A stretch of 64,000 bases of DNA from Devosia submarina (GCF_003056345.1 NZ_PYWB01000006.1:124001-188000); one strand, 5' to 3'. Counted from the first letter of the stretch, positions 42,583 through 56,220 are shown. The notes: generated by a model from the sequence alone, not told the origin. Program-made: numbers and translations.

Positions 42583-43419
42583 CTATCGGTTCAATATCTT
42601 CCCGTTCAGCACATCAATCCGCATGCCATCGAACGCCGGCGTCACATGATCCGGCGTTTCCCGCTCCAATTGCCCATAATCCAAATCGATGTGCAAATCG
42701 CTCAGCACCACCTGTCGGGGCGCCATGCGATCGATCCAATCCAGGCTTTCCGGCAGGCTTAGATGGCTTGGGTGCGGGGTTGGGCGCAATGCATCGAGAA
42801 TCCAAAAATCGAGCCCGCTGATTGCCGATAGGGACTCTTCGGGAAAACCTGAAAGGTCAACCGAATAGGCAAACTTGCCGACTCGGAAGCCAAGCGAGCT
42901 GATTTTGCCGTGTTCCTGCTCGAATGCGAGAGCGTCAATGCTGCCGCCAGGGCCGTCGACAACGAGCCGCTCGCCCGCCGTGATCTCATGCGCGTTGAGG
43001 ATGGGCGGATAGTCGCTGCCAGGTGGTGTTGTGAAGCAATAGCCAAAAGCCTCCCGCAGCCGTGCGCCGGTCTCAATGTCGAAATACACATCGACGCGCT
43101 TGCGATTGTGCAGCGCTAAGACGCGCAAATCATCAATGCCATGGATATGGTCGGCATGGGCATGGGTGTAGAGCACCGCATCGACGCGGTCGACGCGCGC
43201 ATCCAGCAGTTGTTCGCGGATGTCCGGCCCGGTGTCGATCAGCACGCGCGTGGGTTCACCGCCCTCCCCGCTCCAGCCTTCGATCAGCAGCGCGCACCGG
43301 CGGCGGCGATTGCGTGGCTCGTCAGGGTCGCAGGCGCCCCAGACATTGCCGATGCGGGGAACGCCGCCGGACGAGCCGCAGCCAAGAATGGTCGCAACAA
43401 TCCTTTGGGCAGGCGCCAT
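42583..43419 (-). CDS. MBL-fold metallo-hydrolase, PhnP-like
   Basis: This 278-residue protein has the metallo-beta-lactamase fold with the metal motif THAHADHIHGIDD and further ligands in IDTGPDIREQLL, YSVDLSGF and LSDLHIDLDY. It starts ILGCGSSGGVPRIG, as in PhnP/phosphodiesterase-like enzymes, with the N-terminal Cys-rich insertion around WGACDPDEPRNRRRRCALL. It is the last gene of the metG-tatD string, 3 bases after tatD. The substrate is likely a cyclic phosphodiester; unknown. Confidence 0.9.
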   Translation of the reverse strand: MAPAQRIVATILGCGSSGGVPRIGNVWGACDPDEPRNRRRRCALLIEGWSGEGGEPTRVLIDTGPDIREQLLDARVDRVDAVLYTHAHADHIHGIDDLRVLALHNRKRVDVYFDIETGARLREAFGYCFTTPPGSDYPPILNAHEITAGERLVVDGPGGSIDALAFEQEHGKISSLGFRVGKFAYSVDLSGFPEESLSAISGLDFWILDALRPTPHPSHLSLPESLDWIDRMAPRQVVLSDLHIDLDYGQLERETPDHVTPAFDGMRIDVLNGKILNR

Positions 43420-43422
43420 GAC

Positions 43423-44202
43423 TTAAGCAAGCCCGGTCTTGCTGAACAGGCGTGCAAAGTTCGCCGTCGTTTCTGCGCCCAGCTGCTCGAGGCTGACGCC
43501 GCGAACCTCAGCCAGCTTTTCGGCCGTGTGGCGCACAAAGCTTGGCTCATTGGTGCCGCCGCGATGGGGAATGGGCGCAAGGTATGGCGCATCGGTTTCC
43601 ACCAGATAGCGGTCCGCGGGAACGATGGCCGCTACGTCTCGGATTTCTTGGGCATTCTTGAAGGTGATGATGCCGGAAAACGAAATGTAGCCACCAAGCA
43701 CTAGCGCGGTCCGTGCCAGCGGCATGCCTGCGGTAAAACAGTGCAGCACAAACGGGAATGCGCCCTTTTCCGACTCCTCTTTGAGGATCGCGGCCATGTC
43801 CTCGTCGGCCTTGCGGCTGTGGATAACCAGTGGAAGACCTGTGATCCGCGCAGCCTCAATATGCCGGCGAAGGCTGGTGGCTTGCGCTTCACGTGGCGCG
43901 TTGTCGTAGAAGTAATCCAGCCCAGCTTCACCGATCGCAACGCAACGGGGGTGCTTGCTTAGCCGCACCAGGTCATCGGCCTGGATGTGCAATTCCTGAT
44001 CAGCATGGTGGGGATGCGTTCCCACCGAGCACCAGATGTTCGCGTGCTGTTCCGCCAGTGCCGCATATGTGGAAAACTTATCCACATGTGTGGAGATCGT
44101 CACCATGCCCGTCACCCCCGCCGCTGCGGCGCGCGCAAGGACACCGTCCAGATCGGCAGCAAGCTCCGGGAAGTCGAGGTGGCAATGACTGTCGATCAGC
44201 AT
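43423..44202 (-). CDS. tatD: TatD-family metal-dependent hydrolase (deoxyribonuclease)
   Basis: This 259-residue TIM-barrel enzyme has the metal ligands of TatD: IDSHCHLDFPE at the start, GEAGLDYFYD, PLVIHSRKADED, LHCFTAG and VETDAPYLAP. Such enzymes are 3'-5' exonucleases in DNA repair or quality control. The ATG at 44202, one base after the metG stop, is preferred over an open extension to 44271 because the conserved start then fits. Order metG-tatD-MBL is common in this group. Confidence 0.94.
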   Translation of the reverse strand: MLIDSHCHLDFPELAADLDGVLARAAAAGVTGMVTISTHVDKFSTYAALAEQHANIWCSVGTHPHHADQELHIQADDLVRLSKHPRCVAIGEAGLDYFYDNAPREAQATSLRRHIEAARITGLPLVIHSRKADEDMAAILKEESEKGAFPFVLHCFTAGMPLARTALVLGGYISFSGIITFKNAQEIRDVAAIVPADRYLVETDAPYLAPIPHRGGTNEPSFVRHTAEKLAEVRGVSLEQLGAETTANFARLFSKTGLA

Positions 44203-44203
44203 G

Positions 44204-45751
44204 CTACTCGGCCTTGCGCTCGATGCGTGCAAACACGCCCTGAGGCGCAGGCAATTCGGTGCCGGGCACAAGGCGATGGCGTGTAATTGCGAGAGGCAAG
44301 AGGCGATCCTCCTCGGCTACACCAAGCTGGTCCAGCAGCTTGCCCGCAGATTCAGGGACAAAAGCCAGCATCGGAATGGCCAGCCGCCGCACGGTGTCGG
44401 CAGTGCGATACAACACCGTTGCCATGCGCTCCGGATCAGTCTTCTTGAGGGCCCAGGGCTCCTGGGCAGCGAAGTAGTTGTTTGCCGAACTAAGGGCCGC
44501 AATGATGGCGCCAGCGGCTTCGTGCACCAACTGCTCGTCCATGGCCTTCTGCGCTGCTTGCAAGGCTTCGCCCACTTCATTCTCGAGCGCCTCATCGGCA
44601 GCCGTTGCCGATCCGAACTGGGGCACCCTGCCCTCGCAGTTCTTGTTGATCATCGAGAGCGAGCGTTGCGCGAGATTGCCGAGATTGTTGGCCAGATCGG
44701 CGTTTACCCGTGTCGCCAGCTTATCGCGACTGAAATCGCCGTCCTGGCCGAACGATACCTCCCGCAGGAAGAAGTAGCGGATCGGGTCGGCGCCGTATTC
44801 CTCGACCAATTCGAACGGGTCGATGACGTTTCCGAGCGACTTGCTCATCTTGTGGCCGTCCACGGTCAGGAAGCCGTGGGCGAAGACACGGTGCTGCACA
44901 TCCAGGCCCGCGCTCATAAGGAAGGCTGGCCAGTATACGGTGTGGAACCGGATGATGTCCTTGCCGATGACATGCAGGTCTGCCGGCCAGAACTTGCGGA
45001 ACAGCTCGCTCTCTTCGTCGGGGAAACCCAGACCCGTGATGTAGTTGGTCAAGGCATCGACCCACACATACATCACATGTCCCGGCGCGTCCGGCACGGG
45101 TATGCCCCAGTCGAAGGTGGTGCGAGAAATGGAAAGATCCTGCAGCCCGCCTTTCACAAACGAGATGATCTCGTTGCGGCGTTCCTTGGGAGCGATGAAG
45201 TCGGGATTAGCTTCATAGAGGTCGAGGAGCTTCTGCTGGTAGGCCGAAAGGCGGAAGAAATAGGTCGGCTCTTCCACCCAGTTCACCTCGGCGCCTGAAG
45301 GCGCAAAGCGTTTTCCGTCCTTTTCGGTGAGTTCTTCCTCATCGAAATAAGCCTCGTCGCGCACGGAATACCAGCCCTTGTAGGTAGACTGGAAAATGTC
45401 GCCATTGCTGCTGGCGGCCATCTTGCTCCAGATCGCCTGGCTCGACTTGTGGTGGCGCTCTTCGGTCGTGCGAATAAAGTCGTCGTTGGAGATGTTGAGC
45501 ACTTCGGCGAGACGACGGAACTCTGCCGAGTTCTTATCGGCCAGTTCGCGGGGGCTCACGCCCTGTGCGGCCGCCGTTTGCACCATCTTGATGCCGTGCT
45601 CGTCGGTACCGGTCAGGAAATAAACCTCGCGCCCCTCAAGCCGCTTGAAGCGGGCAATGGCGTCGGTCGCGATCATCTCATAGGCGTGGCCGATATGGGG
45701 AGCGCCATTAGGATAGGAGATCGCTGTTGTGACGTAGAAGGGCTTGGTCAT
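44204..45751 (-). CDS. metG: Methionine-tRNA ligase
   Basis: This 515-residue class I synthetase has the HIGH-type motif [13 protein letters not shown] and KMSKS near residues 300-304, without the four-Cys zinc cluster or the C-terminal dimerisation domain, as in the short alphaproteobacterial form. The ATG at 45751 overlaps the holB stop (ATGA); an open extension to 45883 inside holB is rejected. It charges initiator and elongator tRNA-Met. Confidence 0.96.
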   Translation of the reverse strand: MTKPFYVTTAISYPNGAPHIGHAYEMIATDAIARFKRLEGREVYFLTGTDEHGIKMVQTAAAQGVSPRELADKNSAEFRRLAEVLNISNDDFIRTTEERHHKSSQAIWSKMAASSNGDIFQSTYKGWYSVRDEAYFDEEELTEKDGKRFAPSGAEVNWVEEPTYFFRLSAYQQKLLDLYEANPDFIAPKERRNEIISFVKGGLQDLSISRTTFDWGIPVPDAPGHVMYVWVDALTNYITGLGFPDEESELFRKFWPADLHVIGKDIIRFHTVYWPAFLMSAGLDVQHRVFAHGFLTVDGHKMSKSLGNVIDPFELVEEYGADPIRYFFLREVSFGQDGDFSRDKLATRVNADLANNLGNLAQRSLSMINKNCEGRVPQFGSATAADEALENEVGEALQAAQKAMDEQLVHEAAGAIIAALSSANNYFAAQEPWALKKTDPERMATVLYRTADTVRRLAIPMLAFVPESAGKLLDQLGVAEEDRLLPLAITRHRLVPGTELPAPQGVFARIERKAE

Positions 45752-46776
45752 GGGTTCTCGGCGGGCGATTGGATCGTCAGGGCGGCGTGCTTCCGGATCG
45801 CGTCGAACACGGCGACAAGAGTTTGTTTCATGTCGAGATTGATGTCGTCGGCGTCGGCAAAAAGCGCGTGTGCCTTGTCCCATAGCTCGTTTGCAGAGGC
45901 AAGCCGCATCCGGTTCTCGCCATTTATCGCCGCCGCGCGCGCTTCATCGGCAATCCAGTCGTCCAGCATCTCGCGGGCGAAAGACAATTCCGTGCTTTGG
46001 GTACTGGCACCCAAGGCGTCAGCGAGCTGCAGCGCAGCGCCCGAGGGATGCTGCACGGGGTTCTGAAGCCACGCCTGCAGGGCACCCAAAGCTGAGGCGG
46101 CCTCGAGTGACAGGGTTTCAAAGGCCCGCCGCGGCCGGCCACCGGAAAGTGCGACGGCGCGATCAAGATCCTCCGCCGCAAGGGCGGGATCATACTCCAG
46201 CAAAATCGTGCGGACATCGCCGGCTTTAATCGGGCGTAGCGCCAGGTTGTGGCAGCGTGACTTGATGGTGGGCAGCAAGCGACCAGGCCGATGGGAAATC
46301 AGCAGGAACGTCGTATCCGCCGGCGGTTCCTCAAGGGTCTTGAGCAAGGCGTTGGCCGCCGATGGATTGCAATCATCGATCGGATCAATAATTGCGACGC
46401 GATACCCGGCGCGTCCGCGCGTATGGTGCAAAGAATCCCTGATCTCGCGCACATCCTCTACACGGATCACCGTATAGAAGCCCTTGGCGTCCTTTGGACG
46501 GCGGCGCAGCACGAAAAGATTCGGGTGCGATAGGGCGGCGACCTGTTCGGATACGCGCCCGGCGGGCTCGTCGCCCGTTGCGGTCAGGATCGCTGCGGCC
46601 ATCTCGAACGCGAAACTTGCCTTGCCTATCCCCTGCGGGCCGTGCAGCAGGATGGCGCCCGGCAGGCGCTTGGCCGCGATCTGGCTGTTAATGGCGGCGC
46701 GTGCCTTATCGTGCCCGAGCGCACGCTGGCGCGCTTCGGGCGCGGGAACATGGGGCAGTGCGTCAGGATCGCTCAC
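45748..46776 (-). CDS. holB: DNA polymerase III subunit delta'
   Basis: This 342-residue AAA+ clamp-loader subunit has a Walker A-like [13 protein letters not shown], the sensor region [26 protein letters not shown] (seen in parts) and the SRC motif. It works with delta and tau to load the beta clamp. It overlaps tmk and metG by four bases on each side, the usual tmk-holB-metG order. Confidence 0.94.
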   Translation of the reverse strand: MSDPDALPHVPAPEARQRALGHDKARAAINSQIAAKRLPGAILLHGPQGIGKASFAFEMAAAILTATGDEPAGRVSEQVAALSHPNLFVLRRRPKDAKGFYTVIRVEDVREIRDSLHHTRGRAGYRVAIIDPIDDCNPSAANALLKTLEEPPADTTFLLISHRPGRLLPTIKSRCHNLALRPIKAGDVRTILLEYDPALAAEDLDRAVALSGGRPRRAFETLSLEAASALGALQAWLQNPVQHPSGAALQLADALGASTQSTELSFAREMLDDWIADEARAAAINGENRMRLASANELWDKAHALFADADDINLDMKQTLVAVFDAIRKHAALTIQSPAENP

Positions 46777-47456
46777 GACACTTCGCTGCTCAACTCGGAA
46801 AAGCGGGTCGACACCGTGTCCCAGATCATAGCCTCAAGAGCGTCTTCGGGCTGCTCGGCAGAGATTACCACGCACCGATCAGCATTGGCCCGCGCAATCT
46901 CGAGAAAGGCCTGCCGCAGCCGCCGATGCCAATCGAGTTCTTCCTTCTCGAACCGGTCACCGGTCTGCCTTAGGCCTTCTTCGATCTCGCGCGCCGCGAC
47001 TCGTTGAAAGGCGGCTTCGGGATCCATGTCCAATATGATTGTCAGATCGGGATTGTGGCCGTCGAGAGCCAGGCGCTCCAGTGCACCGATGAGCTTGTCA
47101 TCAACGCCGCCCGTCAGGCCCTGATAAGCGCGCGTCGAATCATGAAAGCGGTCGGAGAGCACCCATGTGCCACGGCGCAGATTCGGCGCAATCAACTCGT
47201 TCACATGGTCGAGCCGCGCCGCTGCAAAGAGGACCGCCTCGGCACCAGGACCCCAGCTTTCGGAACGACCCTGTAGAATAAAGGAGCGGATAGCCTCGGC
47301 CTTGGAGGTGCCACCCGGCTCGCGTGTCCGCACGGTCTTGATGTTGCGCTTCTCAAGGTTCTCCAGCAGGCGCTTGACCTGGGTGGACTTTCCGACCCCT
47401 TCCCCACCTTCAAAGGTGATGAAGCGCGCGCGCTTGGAGGAGGTCGCTTCGGGCAT
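46773..47456 (-). CDS. tmk: Thymidylate kinase
   Basis: This 227-residue kinase has the P-loop FEGGEGVGKSTQVKRL, the DR(Y/F) substrate motif in LSDRFHDSTRAYQG and an Arg-rich TREPGG loop. It phosphorylates dTMP to dTDP. The ATG at 47456 is preferred; an alternative TTG at 47489 adds 11 residues without a clear ribosome site. It lies 57 bases after dacA in the same direction. Confidence 0.95.
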   Translation of the reverse strand: MPEATSSKRARFITFEGGEGVGKSTQVKRLLENLEKRNIKTVRTREPGGTSKAEAIRSFILQGRSESWGPGAEAVLFAAARLDHVNELIAPNLRRGTWVLSDRFHDSTRAYQGLTGGVDDKLIGALERLALDGHNPDLTIILDMDPEAAFQRVAAREIEEGLRQTGDRFEKEELDWHRRLRQAFLEIARANADRCVVISAEQPEDALEAMIWDTVSTRFSELSSEVS

Positions 47457-47513
47457 GGCGCTCAATCGTCCGGGTGAAACAGCGGGCAAGCTTTAGCGGA
47501 AATCAGCTAGCCT

Positions 47514-48659
47514 TTACAACCAGCCAAGCGCCAACTGCTTGAGCGCATCAGTCGCCTTGCGAACAATGTCGCCTTCCGCAACCGTTTCAGCCGCAAACAG
47601 CGGTGCCACCTGCACGAGCTGGTCGTCGCAGAACACACGCAGTTCGGCCACCTGGGCGCCCTGCTCCACCGGCGGCATCAGCGGGCCGGTGTAGTTCACC
47701 TGTGCCGAGAGGCACTTGCGCGAACCACGTGGCAAATAAAGCGCGATTTCGCCGTCGCCCACCAGCCCGACGCTACCGGAGGTGCCGCCATAAACATTGG
47801 CGTAGGTTACAACCTTTCCTTCGGGATAGGCTGAGACGCGTTCAAATGCACGCGTGCCCCAGGTGATCAGCTTTCGCCCTTCTTCGGTGCGCTCGGCCAT
47901 CGAGGTCAACCCATGCACCACGGCGACAAGGCGACGCCCGCCCTGCTCCGTCGAGATTACCGAACCGTAACCGGCAGCTTCCGTATGACCGGTCTTTAGG
48001 CCATCCACGCCAATGCCTAGTTCCACCAGCGAGTTGCGATTGGGCTGGCGGATGCCGTTCCACTCCATCTCGGGCTCCGAGAAATAGTGGTAGTATTGCG
48101 GATAGGTATCGATGAGATAGCGGGCTAGATCGGCCAGATCCCTCGCCGTCACGTACATGTCCGGATCGGGAAGGCCGGTCGGATTGGTAAAGTGGGAATC
48201 GGTAAGGCCGATATCTTCGGCCAGTTCATTCATCATGGCAGCAAAGCCCGCTTCCGAGCCGGCAATGCCTTCTGCCAAGACAATTGCTGCGTCATTGCCG
48301 GACTGGATGATGACGGAGCGGACAAGGTCTTCCACCGAGATCTTGGAATTGAGATCAGCGAACATGGTCGACCCGCCCGAGGTCGCCCCACCGGTGCGCC
48401 ATGCATGTTCGGAAACAAAGAACTCGTCGGTGAGCTGCAGGCGGTTATTGGCGACTTCGTTGAAGACGACTGCGATCGTCATGAGCTTTGCCATGCTGGC
48501 AGGCTCCATTGGCGAGTCCGCGTCCTTCTGGAAGATGACCGTGCCGGATTCATGATCCATCAAGACGGCAAATCTCGCCTTGGTCTCGAAGCTGGCCTGC
48601 GCCATTGCGGGAGTGGCGAGGCCAATAAGGGCAACGAGAACAAGCCAAATACGCGTCAT
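47514..48659 (-). CDS. dacA: D-alanyl-D-alanine carboxypeptidase (PBP5/6 type)
   Basis: This 381-residue periplasmic enzyme trims the terminal D-Ala of peptidoglycan. The signal peptide (MTRIWLVLVALIGLATPAMA) is followed by the active-site tetrad SMAK (Ser55-Lys58), SGN in IQSGNDAAIVLAEG and KTG in DGLKTGHTEAAGYG, then a PBP5-type C-terminal beta domain and an amphipathic end (RKATDALKQLALGWL) that should anchor it to the membrane. It lies 46 bases downstream of rlpA. Confidence 0.95.
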   Translation of the reverse strand: MTRIWLVLVALIGLATPAMAQASFETKARFAVLMDHESGTVIFQKDADSPMEPASMAKLMTIAVVFNEVANNRLQLTDEFFVSEHAWRTGGATSGGSTMFADLNSKISVEDLVRSVIIQSGNDAAIVLAEGIAGSEAGFAAMMNELAEDIGLTDSHFTNPTGLPDPDMYVTARDLADLARYLIDTYPQYYHYFSEPEMEWNGIRQPNRNSLVELGIGVDGLKTGHTEAAGYGSVISTEQGGRRLVAVVHGLTSMAERTEEGRKLITWGTRAFERVSAYPEGKVVTYANVYGGTSGSVGLVGDGEIALYLPRGSRKCLSAQVNYTGPLMPPVEQGAQVAELRVFCDDQLVQVAPLFAAETVAEGDIVRKATDALKQLALGWL

Positions 48660-48705
48660 ATCGGAATTTCCCCTGCGCTGCCGGGGTTAGCTCCGACAGA
48701 CAATT

Positions 48706-49752
48706 CTACTCATAAAGAACTATGTCGCCGAGGCCAAGTTCCTGTGCCATGGCAGACACATCGCTGCGGGACACGCCGGCCTTCAAATGTGTGAGAGAAA
48801 GGCGCGTTGCAAGCTGGCCATTGGCGGTGACTTGCTCTTCCTTCACCGCACCCAGAATGGCGAAGCGCTTGGCGAGTTCAACTGCATTCGCCTGGTCCCT
48901 AAATACCCCGAGCGCCAAATCAACGTTGCGGGCTTCCATATCGACGGATTGCACCCAGGCCTTAAGACCCGGTGCATTGCTGGCCATGGCGGTGACCGCG
49001 GCATGGGCAGAACCGATAGCCGCATCCTGCTCTTGCGGATTGGTGTCGGCGTAGGAGAAGAGGCTGCCAAAGAAATTGCCCGCCATGTCAGCTAGGCTGT
49101 TGGTGCCGTCGGCATAGCGCGTATTGCTCTGGATCGGGGGACCACTGTAGCTGGCTACAAGCATGCGGGTGTCATCGCCTTGCAGCGGCGCGGGGCCGAC
49201 ATATTCGGCCTTGATCTGGGCATGCCCATTGTTGACATAGCCCAGCATTTCCGCTGCACGGTGCGATAGATCCATGATGCGGCCGGGCATGTAAGGGCCG
49301 CGATCATTGACGCGGACGATCACCGACCGGCCATTTTGCTGGTTCGTCACACGGACATAGGACGGCAGCGGCAAAGTTGGATGGGCGCCGGTGATGGCGT
49401 TGGCGGAAAAGATCTCGCCGTTGGCCGTGCGGCGGCCATGGAAGTCCGAGCCATACCAGGAGGCTTCGCCGGCATCGACATAGCCCGGTTGTTCCTGCGG
49501 CACATAGGTCTTGCCGCGCACCGTATAGGGCCTACCCAGCAGATAGCGGCCGCCGCCTTTTGGAGGGTTTGGATGGGTGGTTACGCGCGGCGAAACCTTT
49601 ACCCCATACTCGGAAGACGTAAAGGCAGCGCGCTTGACAGTTGCGCCATACCCACCCATGCCGCAGGCGGCGATCATTGGTGTTACCAGGCTTGTGATGG
49701 TCAGAAGACGAACGGCTTTGCGCCACGAGGGTGTCAAAATAAGCAAACTCAT
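48706..49752 (-). CDS. rlpA: RlpA-like septal lipoprotein with SPOR domain
   Basis: This 348-residue protein has a lipoprotein signal with Cys30 (PMIAAC), a double-psi beta-barrel with EASWYGSDFHGRRTANGE and VRVNDRGPY (the catalytic Asp of lytic transglycosylases), a low-complexity middle part, and a C-terminal SPOR domain (about 270-348) that binds denuded glycan at the septum. The ATG at 49752 gives a normal signal; a GTG at 49776 is possible. It is divergent from metH. Confidence 0.9.
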   Translation of the reverse strand: MSLLILTPSWRKAVRLLTITSLVTPMIAACGMGGYGATVKRAAFTSSEYGVKVSPRVTTHPNPPKGGGRYLLGRPYTVRGKTYVPQEQPGYVDAGEASWYGSDFHGRRTANGEIFSANAITGAHPTLPLPSYVRVTNQQNGRSVIVRVNDRGPYMPGRIMDLSHRAAEMLGYVNNGHAQIKAEYVGPAPLQGDDTRMLVASYSGPPIQSNTRYADGTNSLADMAGNFFGSLFSYADTNPQEQDAAIGSAHAAVTAMASNAPGLKAWVQSVDMEARNVDLALGVFRDQANAVELAKRFAILGAVKEEQVTANGQLATRLSLTHLKAGVSRSDVSAMAQELGLGDIVLYE

Positions 49753-49922
49753 ACGCAATACTGACTTTGGCTGCACAATAATCCAGGCTGACTGAATTAT
49801 CCTGCATATGCGTGCAATCTGGTTTAGCGGGAGTTAAGGACAACCAAACGTTAGCGCATTGTGAGCATTTGAAGCGTTGGGACTGAGGCATGTGCGAAGC
49901 CGCAGCTTGCACGATTGCGGAT

Positions 49923-49938
49923 ATAAAGATATCTTTAT
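49923..49938. promoter_or_regulatory. Perfect 16-bp palindrome upstream of metH (candidate ArsR/SahR-type operator)
   Basis: ATAAAGATATCTTTAT equals its own reverse complement and lies 46 bases before the metH ATG. AAAGATATCTTT-like palindromes are known before methionine-cycle genes controlled by ArsR-family S-adenosylhomocysteine-responsive regulators in Proteobacteria. No ArsR gene is in the window. A short hairpin, GATCGG-tttgc-CCGATC, follows at 49941-49957. Confidence 0.6.
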
Positions 49939-49984
49939 GTGATCGGTTTGCCCGATCAGGCAGGATCAAACAGGCAGGACGGCG

Positions 49985-53746
<3,762 letters not shown>

Positions 53747-53749
53747 GAG

Positions 53750-54094
53750 GTGAGCCGGATCGAGCCAATTCCCGTGATGCTGGTAACCGAGCCAATGCGG
53801 TTGACGGCGCTCGATCCGGACACCGCTCTCCTGCGCCTTCCTGCCAATACCGGCCATGGCCATGGTGATGGCGAGCAATGCGTGGCCTGCGCGATGCGGA
53901 CCGATGTTCGAGCGCTATTGTTTGACCTTCTTGAAGCGGCAAAGCAGGAGCTAAGGCCAGCCTTCCGCCGGGTCATTGTCGATGCGAGCGCCGTTGCGGA
54001 CCAAGGCAAGGTCGTTGCGGCGCTCACCGGGAAATTGCCAGCACAGGCCCTGCGCGACCACACGGTCGCGCGCTTGTTTTATCTAGTGGGATAG
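53750..54094 (+). CDS. Small CobW-like protein without P-loop, coupled to metH
   Basis: This 114-residue protein resembles part of a CobW/G3E GTPase: a first strand (IPVMLVTEPMRL) where CobW has its GTP-binding loop but here with no Gly-Lys-Thr, a His/Cys cluster GHGHGDGEQCVACAMR in place of the CxCC metal motif, then RALLFDLLEA and FRRVIVDASAVADQGKVVAAL, which parallels the Walker B-like strand. It starts with GTG 3 bases after metH. It may be a reduced metal carrier or chaperone for MetH (zinc or cobalamin), but that is inference; it could also be a remnant. Confidence 0.65.
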   Translation: MSRIEPIPVMLVTEPMRLTALDPDTALLRLPANTGHGHGDGEQCVACAMRTDVRALLFDLLEAAKQELRPAFRRVIVDASAVADQGKVVAALTGKLPAQALRDHTVARLFYLVG

Positions 54095-54095
54095 G

Positions 54096-54725
54096 CTAGA
54101 ACTTCCAACGCATGCCGATGGTGTTGGCATTGGCGCCCTCGCCCATATGGCCCAGCGTGTTCCAGCCACCGGAGCGGTGCTGCAGGCGCCAAAACACTTC
54201 CATGTCAGGATTGTCCTTGGTGGAAACGCTCAGTTCCGGGGCCATGTAGAACAAGAATGTGCTGTCGCCATCGCGGGCAATCTCGCGGGCCACTTCAACG
54301 TCGAGCGGATTGGTGATCAGCGATAGCCCGCCCGTGACGCTGGCGGAAACTTTAACGTGCTCGTTCTGGACAAAGCCATCCGAGCGCAAGACCACGCCAG
54401 CCCAGGCTTCCCCGGACACATCAGGCCCCTTTCGCAAGGCTAGGCCGCCTTCGAGACCCGCCCGAAAACCATTCTCTTCGCCGAGGAAGAATTGCTGGTA
54501 ACCGCCCCCGAGCAGATAAGCATCCTGATAGTCCGTGCCCAGGAAGTTGAAGGTTTCCCCGACCGACTCGCTTGAGTACACGCCGCCGAAAAAGAAGACA
54601 TTGCTGTCGTAGCTCGGCGTTGGGTTTGCCTCTTGTGCGCGAGAGGGAATGGACAAGGCGGCGCCAAAAATAAGGGCGCATGCAAATAGTTTTCTAATGG
54701 GTTGCACAGGCGAAATCTTGCTCAA
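54096..54725 (-). CDS. Outer-membrane beta-barrel protein, PagL-like (possible lipid A 3-O-deacylase)
   Basis: The protein has about 209 residues, a signal peptide (RKLFACALIFGAALSIPSRA, then QE), and alternating beta strands ending in MRWKF with a terminal Phe, typical of outer-membrane barrels. The last 27 residues contain His-x-Ser 11-13 residues ahead of a Glu (HRSGGW ... MGEGAN), a spacing close to the His-Ser-Glu triad of PagL acyl hydrolases. No ATG fits; TTG at 54725 or GTG at 54707 are the candidate starts. The upper frame to 54857 lacks a signal and is ignored. It is convergent with the small CobW-like gene. Confidence 0.65.
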   Translation of the reverse strand: MSKISPVQPIRKLFACALIFGAALSIPSRAQEANPTPSYDSNVFFFGGVYSSESVGETFNFLGTDYQDAYLLGGGYQQFFLGEENGFRAGLEGGLALRKGPDVSGEAWAGVVLRSDGFVQNEHVKVSASVTGGLSLITNPLDVEVAREIARDGDSTFLFYMAPELSVSTKDNPDMEVFWRLQHRSGGWNTLGHMGEGANANTIGMRWKF

Positions 54726-54769
54726 TTTAGTAGAGGCCCTAACCGTAAATGCCCGGGCGCCTTCTTGGT

Positions 54770-55321
54770 TCAATCTGGTGAGAAAAGTACTAACGGCGTG
54801 TCGAGCCTCAAATAAAGCGGGTGCTTGGACGACCCATCTGCATTGGTCCCGAAGCACCAGAGCGGGACGTTATCGCTGCGCAATGCGGCAACAATGTCGC
54901 GCCCCGACTGCGCCAAGGCCTTGTTGAGCCTGCCATGGCAGAGCACGACCTTTTCTGCGCCCGCTGCGGCTTGGCGAATGGCGGGCAAATTGGCGTCCGA
55001 CACTGCCACAACTCCCGGCGCAAGCAGCATCTTGGGATCGGTCGCGCGATAGTCCCCAACATTGGCCTTCACCATGGCCGTGAAGCCTTCACGCAGGGCG
55101 AAGGTCCATTCCCTGGCGCATGTCGGATCGTTCACCTGGGCGTCCGCTGTGCTCGGATTCATGCCGATGAACATGATATAGCGACTGGGAAACTCGTCCC
55201 CCATCCAGCGCCGCATGATCTGGCGGTGTTCCTTGTCGGTGAACACCGCATCGCCCTTGACCCCGGGCATCAGGCGCAGGCGCACCCTGCCGCCCGGGTC
55301 GTGGCCCGTTCCGTCGATCAT
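54770..55321 (-). CDS. DUF1643 protein
   Basis: This 183-residue protein matches DUF1643: [18 protein letters not shown] near residue 60, [22 protein letters not shown], and a final [15 protein letters not shown]. The family is of unknown function, with a fold suggested to relate to uracil-DNA glycosylases. Its ATG overlaps the folD stop (ATGA), so the two are co-transcribed. A longer open frame to 55393 within folD is rejected. Confidence 0.85.
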   Translation of the reverse strand: MIDGTGHDPGGRVRLRLMPGVKGDAVFTDKEHRQIMRRWMGDEFPSRYIMFIGMNPSTADAQVNDPTCAREWTFALREGFTAMVKANVGDYRATDPKMLLAPGVVAVSDANLPAIRQAAAGAEKVVLCHGRLNKALAQSGRDIVAALRSDNVPLWCFGTNADGSSKHPLYLRLDTPLVLFSPD

Positions 55322-56220
55322 GCCGTCAGATCGCTCGGGGGTACGAGGCCATTGATCAGCGACGCGGTGGTGATTGTGTTGGCAAGCAGGCATGCGATTG
55401 TCATCGGCCCCACTCCGCCCGGCACGGGCGTGATCGCGCCGGCCACTTCGGCAGCTTCAGCATAAGCTACATCGCCCAACAGCCGGGTCTTGCCCTCGCC
55501 GCGCTCCGGCGCATCAATGCGGTTGATACCAACATCGATGACAATTGCGCCCGGCTTGATCCAATCCCCTCGGATCATCTCGGGCCGACCAACCGCTGCA
55601 ATAACGATGTCAGCCTGGCGCACGACGTCGGCCAAATCCCTGGTCCGGGAATGCGCCATGGTCACGGTGCAATTCTCGCGCAGCAGCAGCTGCGCCATGG
55701 GTTTGCCAACCAGATTGGAGCGGCCAACCACGACGGCATGGAGGCCAGAGAGATCCCCCAGCGTATCGCGCAACAGCATGAGGCAGCCCAAGGGCGTGCA
55801 GGAGACGGGCCCGGGCAGCCCGATCGCGAGCTTGCCGACGCTGGCGGGCGTGAAGCAATCGACATCCTTGTCGGGTGAAATGGTCTCGATGATCTTTTTG
55901 GCATCGATCTGTGGCGGCACAGGCAGCTGCACCAAGATGCCGTGAATGGCCGGGTCGGCATTGAGCTTTTCAACCAGCGCGAGAACCTCGGCCTCGGACG
56001 CAGTTTCCGGCAGCTCGTATTTTTCCGAGTGCATCCCAACCTCAACGGTCTGCTTGGCCTTCTGCGCTACATAGACCTGGCTGCCAGGATCATGGCCCAC
56101 GATCACCACCGCCAGACCTGGCGTGATTCCATGTTGGGATTTCAGGCGCTCCACATGCCCGGCAATGCGGCCGCGCAGATCCTGCGCAAAACTCTTGCCA
56201 TCAATGATCTTCGCGCTCAC
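55318..56220 (-). CDS. folD: Methylenetetrahydrofolate dehydrogenase/cyclohydrolase
   Basis: This 300-residue bifunctional enzyme interconverts methylene-, methenyl- and formyl-tetrahydrofolate. Motifs: [20 protein letters not shown] with the catalytic Lys, [10 protein letters not shown], the NADP loop [17 protein letters not shown], and [18 protein letters not shown]. It starts with GTG at 56220, behind a GGAGG site; an open extension to 56361 has no support. It is followed by the DUF1643 gene. Function near metH fits one-carbon metabolism. Confidence 0.95.
   Translation of the reverse strand: MSAKIIDGKSFAQDLRGRIAGHVERLKSQHGITPGLAVVIVGHDPGSQVYVAQKAKQTVEVGMHSEKYELPETASEAEVLALVEKLNADPAIHGILVQLPVPPQIDAKKIIETISPDKDVDCFTPASVGKLAIGLPGPVSCTPLGCLMLLRDTLGDLSGLHAVVVGRSNLVGKPMAQLLLRENCTVTMAHSRTRDLADVVRQADIVIAAVGRPEMIRGDWIKPGAIVIDVGINRIDAPERGEGKTRLLGDVAYAEAAEVAGAITPVPGGVGPMTIACLLANTITTASLINGLVPPSDLTA

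Noticed and set aside
49753..49984. SAM or SAH riboswitch before metH
   Set aside because: Only a simple palindrome and a six-pair hairpin were seen; none of the conserved riboswitch cores could be recognised.
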